From NCBI GenBank assembly GCA_900552125.1, contig URYK01000033.1, positions 1 to 29,410 on the forward strand: 29,410 bases of DNA, given 5' to 3'. The notes beneath the pieces were generated by a model that made no database searches, was not told where the DNA came from, and saw nothing but the letters and a program-made list of their open reading frames with translations. The position numbers and the translations under genes are program-made. Source of the DNA: an uncultured Solobacterium sp. GTDB taxonomy: Bacteria; Bacillota_I; Bacilli_A; Erysipelotrichales; Erysipelotrichaceae. Shown one piece after another: positions 1 through 8,384 of the stretch. The first letter of the stretch is position 1, and each line of letters starts with the position of its first letter.

Positions 1-28
1 GTTCAACCATGCCTGTACATGTTTGAAC
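1..28. repeat. 28-bp inverted repeat with 11-6-11 geometry
   Basis: The arms are GTTCAACCATG and CATGTTTGAAC, separated by CCTGTA, and pair at 10 of 11 positions. The arm-spacer-arm lengths match the core-site geometry of tyrosine (Xer-type) recombinases, although the arms do not resemble dif. It could equally be a simple RNA hairpin. It begins at base 1, so sequence to the left could extend it. No second copy was found by eye in this window. Confidence 0.5.
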
Positions 29-32
29 TATA

Positions 33-47
33 GCGACTGCCTGTCGC
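33..47. repeat. Small perfect hairpin GCGAC-TGCCT-GTCGC
   Basis: Five perfect base pairs enclose a five-base loop. It sits between the 28-bp palindrome and the hairpin that follows the LCP gene. No T-run follows on either strand, so it is not an intrinsic terminator by itself. Confidence 0.4.
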
Positions 48-79
48 ACAAAAGGCATAAACTTTTCAGTCTATGCCTT
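48..79 (-). terminator. Candidate terminator of the LCP gene
   Basis: On the minus strand, an 8-bp perfect stem (AAGGCATA with TATGCCTT, 12-base loop) starts eight bases after the LCP stop codon and runs into TTTT. The T-run is short, so termination may be inefficient. On the plus strand no T-run follows. Confidence 0.5.
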
Positions 80-86
80 AATATCT

Positions 87-1598
87 CTATTCATTCGTTG
101 TATTTTCTTCCATTACCTGCTGTGCTAAATCTTTTACATTCTCTCCATTTTCAACTTTGTGAATTAAGTCAACAGCTTTTTGAACAGTTTCAATATTTGG
201 TTCCATTACCCAAGCATTGAACCCATTAGCAGGTGACCAAGCGTTTGGATTTCCTGTACCATTTACAGATACCTGTTCAATATCCCATCCACTCATATCA
301 TTTATCTGCATTTTAATTAATGATGTCATCTCGCTATTACTCATATTTGTTTGGAAGCTACCACTCACTGCATCTAGTATACTAGTATATCTAGTTATAA
401 TTGCAGGGGAAATCGCTTTATTAATTATACCAGTGATAACACGCATCTGATTTTTACCACGATCACGATCCCCACCAGATAAATTGTGACGTTCACGAGC
501 AAAACGTAATGCCATTTCTCCATCCATTTCTACCTCTCCTGCTGGATAACTATATGAACCATCACTTGCTGTAAATGCTACTGGATTCTCTACTGTAATT
601 CCACCTAACGCATTTACAATATCTACTACACTTGAAAAATTAACACGAACATAGTAGTTAATATCAATATCGAAATAATTTTCAACTGTTTCTACTGTAC
701 AATCAATTCCATAAATACCTGTATGTGTCAATTTATCTTTTTGATTACCTTGACATGGCTGAGGTACATAGTAATCACGAGGAATACTTGTTAAAAGAAT
801 CTGATGTGTATTTGGATTAACTGTCGCAATCATATTAACATCTGATCTAGATACTGTTGAAATAGATCCATAAGTATCAATACCGGAAATATATACATTA
901 AATGGTTCCTGTGTTACTTTTACGTTTTTACTAATATCTTTTGATTCAGTTTCATATTCATAACTTTTAATCACTTTTGTTTCAGAATCAAATTTTGGAT
1001 GATTTTCTTCGAATAGACTACGAGTTGCTTCATCCATAATTATGGCATCAACATTTCCATCATATAAGTCATCCCCTATTTCTTTATAAGACTGATAACT
1101 TACCGTAGTAATGCTTTGTCCAGCATCTTTTTCTACGTCATCAATACCTTTTTGAAGAATTTCTTGATCTCCTGTTTCAGTAACACCAAATTTACCATTT
1201 TTAACATCTTCAATAGTTTCTGCTTCATTTTCTTTCATTACTACAACTGAAATTACAGTTGTTTCAGAATTATCTCCTGTCATTCTAGTGAATGCAGAAC
1301 CAGTTTTTAATAACATCCAGTTGCCTAAGCCTAAGAATACAGATAAGATTACTATTAGAATTTTTCCTAATATTTTGTTAATTCTGTTTACTTTTTTCCC
1401 CATCTGTAGGAGATACATTCCTAGAAGAAGTAGTAGCAATATTACTGACACTATTACTACATATTTAGTCGGTAATACATTTACAGTAAATAGTTGTATT
1501 ATCATTCCTATTGTAAGCAATGCATAAAGAAAAACAAAATAAAAACCAGCAGTTTTATATATTGGTTTCTTTTTTGTCTTATGTGTCTTTTTAGCCAT
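87..1598 (-). CDS. LCP (LytR-CpsA-Psr) family glycopolymer ligase with extra domain
   Basis: This is a 503-aa membrane protein. LCP enzymes move undecaprenyl-linked polymer onto cell-wall peptidoglycan, so it probably anchors the capsule made by this locus. A basic N-terminus is followed by three hydrophobic segments at about residues 16-38, 44-66 and 77-98. The LCP domain runs from about 233 to 390. Visible conserved pieces are GIDTYG (239-244), RSDVNMI (251-257), SIPRDYYV (271-278) and the arginine-rich phosphate-binding stretch RFARERHNLSGGDRDRG (365-381). Between membrane part and LCP domain, residues 114-215 form a separate domain that looks like part of a periplasmic-binding-protein fold (VKNGKFGV, DGNVDAIIMDE). 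The start is supported by AAGGAGGC about nine bases upstream. It is the last gene of the locus and has its own candidate promoter. Confidence 0.93.
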   Translation of the reverse strand: MAKKTHKTKKKPIYKTAGFYFVFLYALLTIGMIIQLFTVNVLPTKYVVIVSVILLLLLLGMYLLQMGKKVNRINKILGKILIVILSVFLGLGNWMLLKTGSAFTRMTGDNSETTVISVVVMKENEAETIEDVKNGKFGVTETGDQEILQKGIDDVEKDAGQSITTVSYQSYKEIGDDLYDGNVDAIIMDEATRSLFEENHPKFDSETKVIKSYEYETESKDISKNVKVTQEPFNVYISGIDTYGSISTVSRSDVNMIATVNPNTHQILLTSIPRDYYVPQPCQGNQKDKLTHTGIYGIDCTVETVENYFDIDINYYVRVNFSSVVDIVNALGGITVENPVAFTASDGSYSYPAGEVEMDGEMALRFARERHNLSGGDRDRGKNQMRVITGIINKAISPAIITRYTSILDAVSGSFQTNMSNSEMTSLIKMQINDMSGWDIEQVSVNGTGNPNAWSPANGFNAWVMEPNIETVQKAVDLIHKVENGENVKDLAQQVMEENTTNE

Positions 1599-1629
1599 AA
1601 AACAGCCTCCTTAAATAATCAACATTTAT

Positions 1630-1658
1630 ATTATAAACAGTTTTTATCTATTTGACTA
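1630..1658 (-). promoter_or_regulatory. Candidate sigma-A promoter for the LCP gene
   Basis: On the minus strand TAGTCA (1653-1658, 4/6 match to TTGACA) and TATAAT (1630-1635, perfect) are 17 bases apart. This places the start of transcription about 25 bases before the LCP start codon. The rest of the 479-bp gap (1599-2077) is very AT-rich, and I see no gene in it. Confidence 0.45.
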
Positions 1659-2045
1659 TAACAAATGTATTACATTTTATTAATATTTTTTGAATTAGCC
1701 ATGATGTATTTTTGATGGATTTTTAACTTCAAAGATGATTTAATGTCAATCAAGACCAATTTCTTATCATTGTTGTCATGCTATTAACATATTACCTTTC
1801 TATTACTGAAGTATTCAATTATTTAAACGATAATACAATATTTTAACTATATCATTATCACATATATGATATTTCCATAAATATCAATTTCCATATATAA
1901 ACCTAAAAGTATTTTTTTATAACTAAATTTCTGTTTATAGAGATAAGTTACTATATGACAGAATATTTAATAAATTTTATAAACTTTTCTATTTATTTCT
2001 TCTTGTAAAATTTAATTTCAGTTTAAATCATTTACATAAATATAA

Positions 2046-2070
2046 AGAAAACAAAACCCTATATGGGTAC
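2046..2070 (-). terminator. Weak candidate terminator after the acyltransferase
   Basis: On the minus strand, ACCC-ATATA-GGGT followed by TTTGTTTTC lies 10 bases after the stop of the acyltransferase gene. The stem is only 4 bp. The position fits the end of the decoration cassette, before the LCP gene's own promoter. Confidence 0.35.
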
Positions 2071-2077
2071 TACTCTA

Positions 2078-2842
2078 CTATTTATTCCCTATATAAAATC
2101 TATTTTTAGACTTAATCAATCCATTTTTTAACAAATTCAATCTATAATTTATATCTTTATTTTTTGTTATTTCTTCTTCAATAACATCAAAAGATATTGT
2201 ATTATCATCAAACTTATACATCCATCTATCATCAATAAATTCATCATATTTTTCAGTTTCATCTTCTTCAAAAAAATTAACAGATTTTTTTGAATGAAAA
2301 ACATCAGATTTAACTAGTTTAACTGGATTTCCTGCATATATTGAATTTGAAAACAGTTTTTTTGCAGGAACAACTGAACCTCCTCCTACAATGCATCCTG
2401 ACCCTATTTTACTACCTTTAAAAATTAATACATTCTGCCCACACCAAACGTGATCACCAATATATACGCTTTTAGAATGATTAATTCTTTTTTTATCAAA
2501 ATTATAAATTATATGAGGATCTGCAGTTCTAATCCAGCAATCAATAGCAAATAAACATTCATCTCCAATAAATACATTCTTTTCTTCTGATATAATTATA
2601 TGAAATTTTTTGTTAGAATAATTATTTTTGCCAAAATAACAAACACTATTATGATAAATCGTTATTTGAAAATAGTAAATGTGTCGATTTTTGCTTAAAA
2701 ATATTAAAGAATTATTTCCTTCAAAATTTATATAACTATCCTTAATAGTAATTCCTTCTTCGCAATATAAAATATTATTTTTCCCTTTGAATCTAATCTC
2801 ACTATTTACAATTTTTGGATTTCCTATTATTTTATTAGACAT
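2078..2842 (-). CDS. Left-handed beta-helix O-acyltransferase
   Basis: A 254-aa protein of the CatB/LacA-like hexapeptide-repeat superfamily, which uses acetyl-CoA to acetylate sugars. Hexapeptide turns run from the N-terminus (IIGNPKIVNSEIRF, ITIKDSYINF, VFIGDECLFA) to about residue 177. The catalytic-type histidine is His110 in ADPHIIY, and the diagnostic IGDHVWCGQNV (128-138) and YAGNPVKLVK (169-178) follow. The acidic C-terminal tail (about 180-254) is not part of the helix. A GGAG site lies eight bases before the ATG. It is the last gene of the decoration cassette, so it may acetylate the LicD-transferred group or a backbone sugar. It lacks the N-terminal domain of PglD-type N-acetyltransferases, so a role in N-acetylating the 4-amino sugar is less likely. 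Confidence 0.85.
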   Translation of the reverse strand: MSNKIIGNPKIVNSEIRFKGKNNILYCEEGITIKDSYINFEGNNSLIFLSKNRHIYYFQITIYHNSVCYFGKNNYSNKKFHIIISEEKNVFIGDECLFAIDCWIRTADPHIIYNFDKKRINHSKSVYIGDHVWCGQNVLIFKGSKIGSGCIVGGGSVVPAKKLFSNSIYAGNPVKLVKSDVFHSKKSVNFFEEDETEKYDEFIDDRWMYKFDDNTISFDVIEEEITKNKDINYRLNLLKNGLIKSKNRFYIGNK

Positions 2843-2871
2843 CTGTTATTCTCCTTTCTTTTTTAATGAAT

Positions 2872-3609
2872 TTAAAAATAATTATATCCTCCGTGTATAT
2901 CAAAAATTCCTCCATTTAAATATTCATTGGTGATTATGTGATAACATAGTTCTGCAACTTCTTCTGGCTTTCCAAATCTATGTAATGCAATTTTTGCATT
3001 AATTCTATCTCTACTTTCTTGACTTCTATCTTTTTGCCATCTTGTCTCTATAAAACCTGGAGCAATAGCATTTACCCGTATAGATTTTTCTTCAAAAACT
3101 TTAACAAAAGATTTTGCCATAAATAAAACTGCTGCTTTCGATATACTATATACCAAAGATGATGAATAAGGCTCTTGACCTGCATGCGACCCCATAAATA
3201 TAATTGATCCATGTTCATTTATCATTGGTTTTAGAGCTTTTACTATAAATACTGGAACACTCACATTTGTTTTCATTATAGAGTCCCACAATTCATATGT
3301 ATATTCATCAAAAGGAAGATAAGAACTAATGCCAGTATTTAAGATTAGACAATCAATTTTAGTTTTTCTTTTTTTTATTTCATTTACTAAAATATCAATA
3401 TTTTCATATTGTGATAAGTCCGCCTTTATTAAACTAACCTTTTTTTTATATTCATCAGATAATTCATCATAGAATTTATTCGCTATACCATCATTATGTC
3501 CATAATTGATAAATATATGATCATTATCTTCTGATTCATGTAATATTTTTAAGGCAATGGCTTTTCCTATCCCTGAAGTTCCTGATGTTAATACAAAAGT
3601 TTTTCCCAT
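2872..3609 (-). CDS. SDR-family NAD(P)-dependent oxidoreductase
   Basis: A classical short-chain dehydrogenase/reductase of about 245 aa. The nucleotide-binding TSGTSGIG, the NTG motif, the serine in MGSH and the catalytic YSISK (Tyr-x3-Lys) are all present. SDRs interconvert keto and hydroxy groups; the substrate here is unknown. I chose the ATG at 3609: AAGG lies five bases upstream and the protein then begins directly at the Rossmann fold (MGKTFVLTSG). An ATG at 3627 would add six residues but has no ribosome site at proper spacing. The best ribosome site upstream (AAAGGAG) instead faces a three-codon mini-ORF ending just before 3627. Its place next to the ThDP enzyme suggests it may reduce that enzyme's carbonyl product (inference). 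Confidence 0.85.
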   Translation of the reverse strand: MGKTFVLTSGTSGIGKAIALKILHESEDNDHIFINYGHNDGIANKFYDELSDEYKKKVSLIKADLSQYENIDILVNEIKKRKTKIDCLILNTGISSYLPFDEYTYELWDSIMKTNVSVPVFIVKALKPMINEHGSIIFMGSHAGQEPYSSSLVYSISKAAVLFMAKSFVKVFEEKSIRVNAIAPGFIETRWQKDRSQESRDRINAKIALHRFGKPEEVAELCYHIITNEYLNGGIFDIHGGYNYF

Positions 3610-3799
3610 AATAACCTTATATGACATTTTAAAATATCATATTTCTCCTTTCTATTTTTCCAATTTTATATTTAAACCTGAACTCACTATATTAATTATT
3701 TTCAGATTTTAATTTAACTTTTTATCTATATAAAAATCATACAATATTATAATATATATGATTAATTTTCAAAAAATCAACAAAATGAATTACCCCAGT

Positions 3800-5524
3800 T
3801 TAAATATTCAATAATTCATCTAACACACTTTTTGTAATATATGGTTTTTGATTATACATTTTTTCTCCAAAATATGTTTTAGGATAAGCCAAAGAATCGT
3901 CGTTTACCATTATTTCAAAAAGGTACGGTTTACTTTCTTCAATTAAATTTAAACTTGATTTTAATTCATCAATATTATTGATTTTAAATGATATAATTCC
4001 ATAAGCTTCTCCTATAGATTTAAAAGACGGTGAAGAAAAATCATTTTCTGAAGAACCATAATGTTTTTTTTCAAAAAAATCATCTTGTTGCTGTCTTATT
4101 AATCCCAATGATTGATTATTTAACACACACATAATCACAGGAATATTTTCTCTAACAACCCACTGTAGTTCTTGAATATTCATCTGAAAAGCACCATCGC
4201 CACATATAATTAGACTTCTTGTTCCTGTCGCGTAATAACCTCCAATCGCTGCAGGTAAAGAAAAACCCATTGCGCCATGACCTCCTGAAAAAAACATTTG
4301 ACGTCCTTTTTTTATATCAAAAGATTGCGCTGCCCATATTTGATGCTGACCTACATCAACAAATATGTTAAAATTAGTGTCTAATGAATCACTTAATGTT
4401 TTTATATATTTATTAGGCTGCTTTTCAAATACAATATCATCAAATTGCCTCATTTTATCTTTTATATACATACAAGATTTTATCCATTTTTCTTCAGTTT
4501 TAAAATCTATGCTGCTTAGTAGCAATTTCACAACATTCTCATAATCTGTACAGAAACTTTTTTCATCATAATGTACTTTTCTTTTCAATTCTTCTCTGTC
4601 TATATCTATACGAATAATTTTGGCTTGTTCTGCAAATAAATCAGGCTTAGTTCCTGTTTGTCTACGACACATACTGCATCCAAAAGAGATTATTAAATCT
4701 GCTTTTTTACATGCAATTAAATTAGCAGCTCGATACCCATAAGCGGATCCAAGATATCCAAAATATAATTGATCATTTGATTCAAACAAATGTTTTGCAG
4801 GCATACTACTGATAACAGGTATATTAAATTTATTTATTAAACTTTGAATTAATTTATGCCCTGTACTATCTTTCTTAACTCCATTGCCAATAAGAAAAAT
4901 GGGTCTATTTGCTTTTTTCAATTGTTCTGTAATGTATGATGCTGCTTCTTCTGGATCGTCGTATAACCTATTGTACGGTTTGAATCTTCTTAGATTTTTT
5001 AATTCTACCGTTTCCCTTTGTATATTCATTGGAATATCAATTAATACCGGACCTTTTCTGCCCTCTTGTGCATAAAAAAAAGCTTTTTCTAACTCGTAGC
5101 GTATATCTTCTTTATTCTGTATTTGTACGCTATATTTTGTATATTTTTGTACTGTAGATACAATATCTACCTCTTGAAACCCTTGTTGTCTAAGTGTAGA
5201 AATACCTGTATATTCATACAAATTCAGTTGTCCAGTAAAAAACACAGTTGGTACACTGTCAAAATAAGCATCTGCAATTCCAGAAACTAAATTCAAAGCT
5301 CCTGGCCCACTAGTAGCATATGCAACACCTGTTTTCCCAGTTGCCTTAGCATACCCTACTGCAGCAAAAGCTGCACCTTGTTCATTATAACAAGAATGAT
5401 TTCTCAATAATTTATGTTTACCTATTGAATCAACAAAATGTGCAATCATTGTACCTTGATATCCAAATATATCAAATATTTCTTGTTCTGCTAAAAAATC
5501 TGCTATATAATCACTAACTTTCAA
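3800..5524 (-). CDS. Thiamine diphosphate enzyme, acetolactate-synthase-like
   Basis: A 574-aa protein with the three-domain layout of IlvB-type enzymes: N-terminal pyrimidine-binding domain with the activating Glu48 in CYNEQGAAF, a central domain (about 190-340), and a C-terminal ThDP/Mg domain with CGDGAFQMNIQEL (441-453) ending in NN (469-470). The family makes or breaks C-C bonds next to carbonyls, usually with pyruvate. In surface-sugar pathways a relative (YerE) adds a two-carbon acetyl branch to a keto sugar. No IlvN regulatory subunit or other amino-acid gene is nearby, so isoleucine/valine synthesis is unlikely. The start is TTG with AGGAG about 10 bases upstream; no in-frame ATG lies near it. 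The real substrate cannot be told from sequence. Confidence 0.88.
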   Translation of the reverse strand: MKVSDYIADFLAEQEIFDIFGYQGTMIAHFVDSIGKHKLLRNHSCYNEQGAAFAAVGYAKATGKTGVAYATSGPGALNLVSGIADAYFDSVPTVFFTGQLNLYEYTGISTLRQQGFQEVDIVSTVQKYTKYSVQIQNKEDIRYELEKAFFYAQEGRKGPVLIDIPMNIQRETVELKNLRRFKPYNRLYDDPEEAASYITEQLKKANRPIFLIGNGVKKDSTGHKLIQSLINKFNIPVISSMPAKHLFESNDQLYFGYLGSAYGYRAANLIACKKADLIISFGCSMCRRQTGTKPDLFAEQAKIIRIDIDREELKRKVHYDEKSFCTDYENVVKLLLSSIDFKTEEKWIKSCMYIKDKMRQFDDIVFEKQPNKYIKTLSDSLDTNFNIFVDVGQHQIWAAQSFDIKKGRQMFFSGGHGAMGFSLPAAIGGYYATGTRSLIICGDGAFQMNIQELQWVVRENIPVIMCVLNNQSLGLIRQQQDDFFEKKHYGSSENDFSSPSFKSIGEAYGIISFKINNIDELKSSLNLIEESKPYLFEIMVNDDSLAYPKTYFGEKMYNQKPYITKSVLDELLNI

Positions 5525-5549
5525 TTTGCTCTATCTCCTTTACTATTCG

Positions 5550-5879
5550 TTAAAGTATTTCATTCTTTTTCTCTTTTAATTTTTTCACATAATCATGTCT
5601 ACCTTGAAACTCCAACACATCAATTAATATTTGAAATAATTCTTCATTTACTACAAATCCCATATCTCGATTTGCGTAGTATAAAGATTTATCTTTTAAT
5701 TCTTTTATGCAGAGCCTAAGCATCGCATAATCTTTCGCGGTGTATAATGCTCTAATATAATCCATTTTTGGTTCATAGTACTTATTTAGTTCTGCCTTAT
5801 GTCCTGCTCTTTTTAAATATAGCCATGCTTTATCTTTTGGTCTATTATAAATTTGTTTTATTTTTTTTACAGTAATCAT
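5550..5879 (-). CDS. Small helical protein of unknown function
   Basis: A 109-aa, lysine- and tyrosine-rich, probably all-helical soluble protein with no signal or membrane segment. I do not recognise a named family. The stretch KDYAMLRLCIK followed by ELFQILIDVLEFQG resembles, in pattern and spacing, KEYGKIRKIFK and DYFDIILRSLIANG in the post-catalytic region (about residues 330-400) of the neighbouring LicD protein. It may be a paralogue or partner of that region. GGAG eight bases before the ATG and gaps of 23-25 bp to both neighbours show it belongs to the operon. Confidence 0.75.
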   Translation of the reverse strand: MITVKKIKQIYNRPKDKAWLYLKRAGHKAELNKYYEPKMDYIRALYTAKDYAMLRLCIKELKDKSLYYANRDMGFVVNEELFQILIDVLEFQGRHDYVKKLKEKKNEIL

Positions 5880-5902
5880 AAATACTCCTTCTATAGAAAA
5901 AA

Positions 5903-8356
5903 TTACATGTTATTACCATTTCTATCATACAAAAAATTTACTCCATATATTTTCTTTAACATTAATGTTGGAGAAAAAGGAGTATTATCCAAAATTTCTT
6001 TGCATTGCTTAAAGAATTTGTAATCAAATTCTTTTGATTCATTATTTTCTAGAAGTATTTTTATTTCTTTTTTTGGAAGGACTTTTATATCTTCAAACAT
6101 CTTACAGATATCCTCAAAATTCAAATAGATTTCTTTCCATCTAGAAATAAAATATTCATTTCTTGTTTCTATACTCATTTCAGTGACTCCATTAATTTTT
6201 TCAACAATATAGTCGCTATATATTTTTAGTTCAAGTCTAAATATTAGACATAATAAATATCTTATATATTTATTATTAGTTACTTGATATAATTCAATCG
6301 CTAAACCAATAGCTTTTTTTGTATCGCCTAGTTTATACATTAAAATAACATTTAATAATAATTTCCAATCTATAGAATCAATATGCTGTTCAATATATAT
6401 ATATATTTCTTTTAAATCATTTAATGAAGATGTAAAAATTATTCTATAGTATATTTCTCCTATATTTTCATTTTCCGATATACTAGATAAAATTTTTTTC
6501 ATACATTCTGAAGTATATTCATTTGAATCATGGTTTTCTATATATTTTCTTAAAGTATAAACTATGTTCCATATATCTTTTGGCTTTTTCTTAAATTGAA
6601 AAGTACATTCTCCTAAAATACTCATTAATTTATCATTATTAGGAATGATTTTACATAATTCTTGAGTATAATATAAACTTTTTTTATTTTCTTGTTTACT
6701 TAAATCTAAAATATGTTCTATTGTATTATTCAAATGTTCTTCAAAATAATTCCTAATTTCAAGCTTTATTATTCCATTATTTGTAGAATTATATGCATTA
6801 AAGTATAAAGGAATTCTATTTATATTGTTTGGTTTTGTCACTACATCAGCACGATATTTCAATAACTCACCATCTTTTTTGTTTTTAGATATAGAATTTC
6901 TTCTTTCTAAATTTTCTCCTTTACGTATCCATTCTAAAATTTCTCTTTCACTTAATTGATTTTGTTGCAAAAGTCTAATTTTCAATTTAATTACGCTAAT
7001 ACACTCAAAATCTTCTTCAATTAATCTATCCACAATATTTTCAGCTTCTGAATAATTTTTACATGCATACATTGAAACAGCATTTTGCATAGCTAATATA
7101 TATTCTTTAAATTTATTTTCTGTAATATTCAATCCTTTTTCTTTTTCTTTAACGTTTATAAATCTTAATGCTAAAGATGTATCTCCATTTGCAATTAATG
7201 ATCTTAATATAATATCAAAATAATCATCTGGTATATCTATTAAAATAGGATTTCTAAACCTATAGATACCCGAATAATCCTCTCTACCTATTACTCCTCT
7301 TTTATTTTGAATATTGATATATTTTTTGAAAATTTTTCTAATTTTCCCATATTCTTTTAGTTTTGCATACTTTAGAATTTCTTCTTTCTTTTTTTCAATT
7401 AACTTATTAAATCTTAAATTATATTTTGCTTTACGTTTTTTTGCATCAATTTTTCTGTATATATTCCAAGGATGCATACCCAAAAATAGTAATGTCTTTC
7501 TTCTTAAATATACATTATATAGTTTATTTAAATCATAATATTGATAGGCATCTCTTTTTACTACATCATATGGTGTATCATAGCAATATACTGCATTATG
7601 TGTACTTCTCTCTGCATGATCCGGTAAAAACATCCAATTATCGCCATAATGCCAAGTCAAGTAGTCTTCAGCTTTTTCTGGAATAATAAACTTTGTATCC
7701 TCAAAAACACTTTCTCTTCCTTTTCCATAGTATTCTTTATCTGAAATTAGAGGAACCCCCCCCCATCGTAATATATATTTATTACAATCCTCTTCTTTAT
7801 ATTTAGACATTTTTTCTTCTAGGCCTTTTAAAATTTTATCTTTCCCAAAAATTCTCATTTTTAATCTGGAATATAAATATTTTATCATGTTAGTTTGCCA
7901 TCTAAAACTATATCTACTAGCAGGATTAATTAAATCCGCATATAATTGCATCGTCTTAATATATTCCCATTGTTTTTTTTCATCATCTGGAATAGGATCC
8001 AAAACTAATATATCGATTACAAAACCAGCAGCATCATCATGAACAATTTGATTTGTATGTATTGCTGTGCTATCTTTATCTATATATCTTGCAAAATTGT
8101 TATGATAGTTTCTATTCAATTCTTGACACTCTACACATCTATTATCAGGTAAATTATTTTTTACCACATTTAGAAACTTCAAATAATTATCTCTAGTCAT
8201 TAAAATATCTGCATCATCATCCCAAGGTATATAACCTTTATGTCTCAATGATCCTAGAGCTGTTCCACCTGCTAAATAATATATAATATCATTTTTTCTA
8301 CAAATACTATCTATTTCCTTCAACAATTTTAATAATTTTTTTTGTGTTTCTGTCAT
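5903..8356 (-). CDS. licD: LicD-family phosphotransferase with long helical C-terminal region
   Basis: An 817-aa protein. LicD enzymes transfer a phospho-group such as phosphocholine or an alditol phosphate from a CDP carrier to a glycan. The LicD domain fills about residues 1-265 and shows YYLAGGTALGSLRHKGYIPW followed by Asp46-Asp47-Asp48 and Asp50, the metal-binding signature. The remaining 550 residues are helical, TPR-like in feel, without membrane segments; LicD proteins are usually about 270 aa, so this is a large extension. Codons 198-201 are written by nine consecutive G (7756-7764), a likely slippage site; a (AT)7 tract at 6393-6406 is a second simple repeat. No clear ribosome site precedes the ATG. 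A six-codon ORF overlaps the start in ATGA fashion. The CDP donor is probably made by the upstream cytidylyltransferase fusion. Confidence 0.88.
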   Translation of the reverse strand: MTETQKKLLKLLKEIDSICRKNDIIYYLAGGTALGSLRHKGYIPWDDDADILMTRDNYLKFLNVVKNNLPDNRCVECQELNRNYHNNFARYIDKDSTAIHTNQIVHDDAAGFVIDILVLDPIPDDEKKQWEYIKTMQLYADLINPASRYSFRWQTNMIKYLYSRLKMRIFGKDKILKGLEEKMSKYKEEDCNKYILRWGGVPLISDKEYYGKGRESVFEDTKFIIPEKAEDYLTWHYGDNWMFLPDHAERSTHNAVYCYDTPYDVVKRDAYQYYDLNKLYNVYLRRKTLLFLGMHPWNIYRKIDAKKRKAKYNLRFNKLIEKKKEEILKYAKLKEYGKIRKIFKKYINIQNKRGVIGREDYSGIYRFRNPILIDIPDDYFDIILRSLIANGDTSLALRFINVKEKEKGLNITENKFKEYILAMQNAVSMYACKNYSEAENIVDRLIEEDFECISVIKLKIRLLQQNQLSEREILEWIRKGENLERRNSISKNKKDGELLKYRADVVTKPNNINRIPLYFNAYNSTNNGIIKLEIRNYFEEHLNNTIEHILDLSKQENKKSLYYTQELCKIIPNNDKLMSILGECTFQFKKKPKDIWNIVYTLRKYIENHDSNEYTSECMKKILSSISENENIGEIYYRIIFTSSLNDLKEIYIYIEQHIDSIDWKLLLNVILMYKLGDTKKAIGLAIELYQVTNNKYIRYLLCLIFRLELKIYSDYIVEKINGVTEMSIETRNEYFISRWKEIYLNFEDICKMFEDIKVLPKKEIKILLENNESKEFDYKFFKQCKEILDNTPFSPTLMLKKIYGVNFLYDRNGNNM
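7756..7764 (-). repeat. Homopolymeric G9 tract inside licD (possible phase switch)
   Basis: Nine consecutive C on the plus strand, read as G9 in the licD coding strand, spell Trp198-Gly-Gly-Val. In such AT-rich DNA a run of nine G is conspicuous. As written the gene is in frame (ON). With eight G the frame ends after Phe-Leu at TAA; with ten G it ends at TAA about six codons later. Either slip truncates the protein at about 200 of 817 residues. Confidence 0.7.
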
Positions 8357-8384
8357 AAAATCTTATTTAACATCTGACTTGATG

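Noticed and set aside
3800..5524. ThDP enzyme considered as phosphonopyruvate decarboxylase of a phosphonate pathway.
   Set aside because: It is 574 aa with all three acetolactate-synthase-type domains, and no PEP mutase gene or phosphonate aminotransferase is present in the window.
6393..6406. (AT)7 tract in licD considered as a second slippage switch.
   Set aside because: Short AT repeats are common in this AT-rich DNA and the tract is at the low end for slippage. It is noted within the licD entry but is not convincing on its own.
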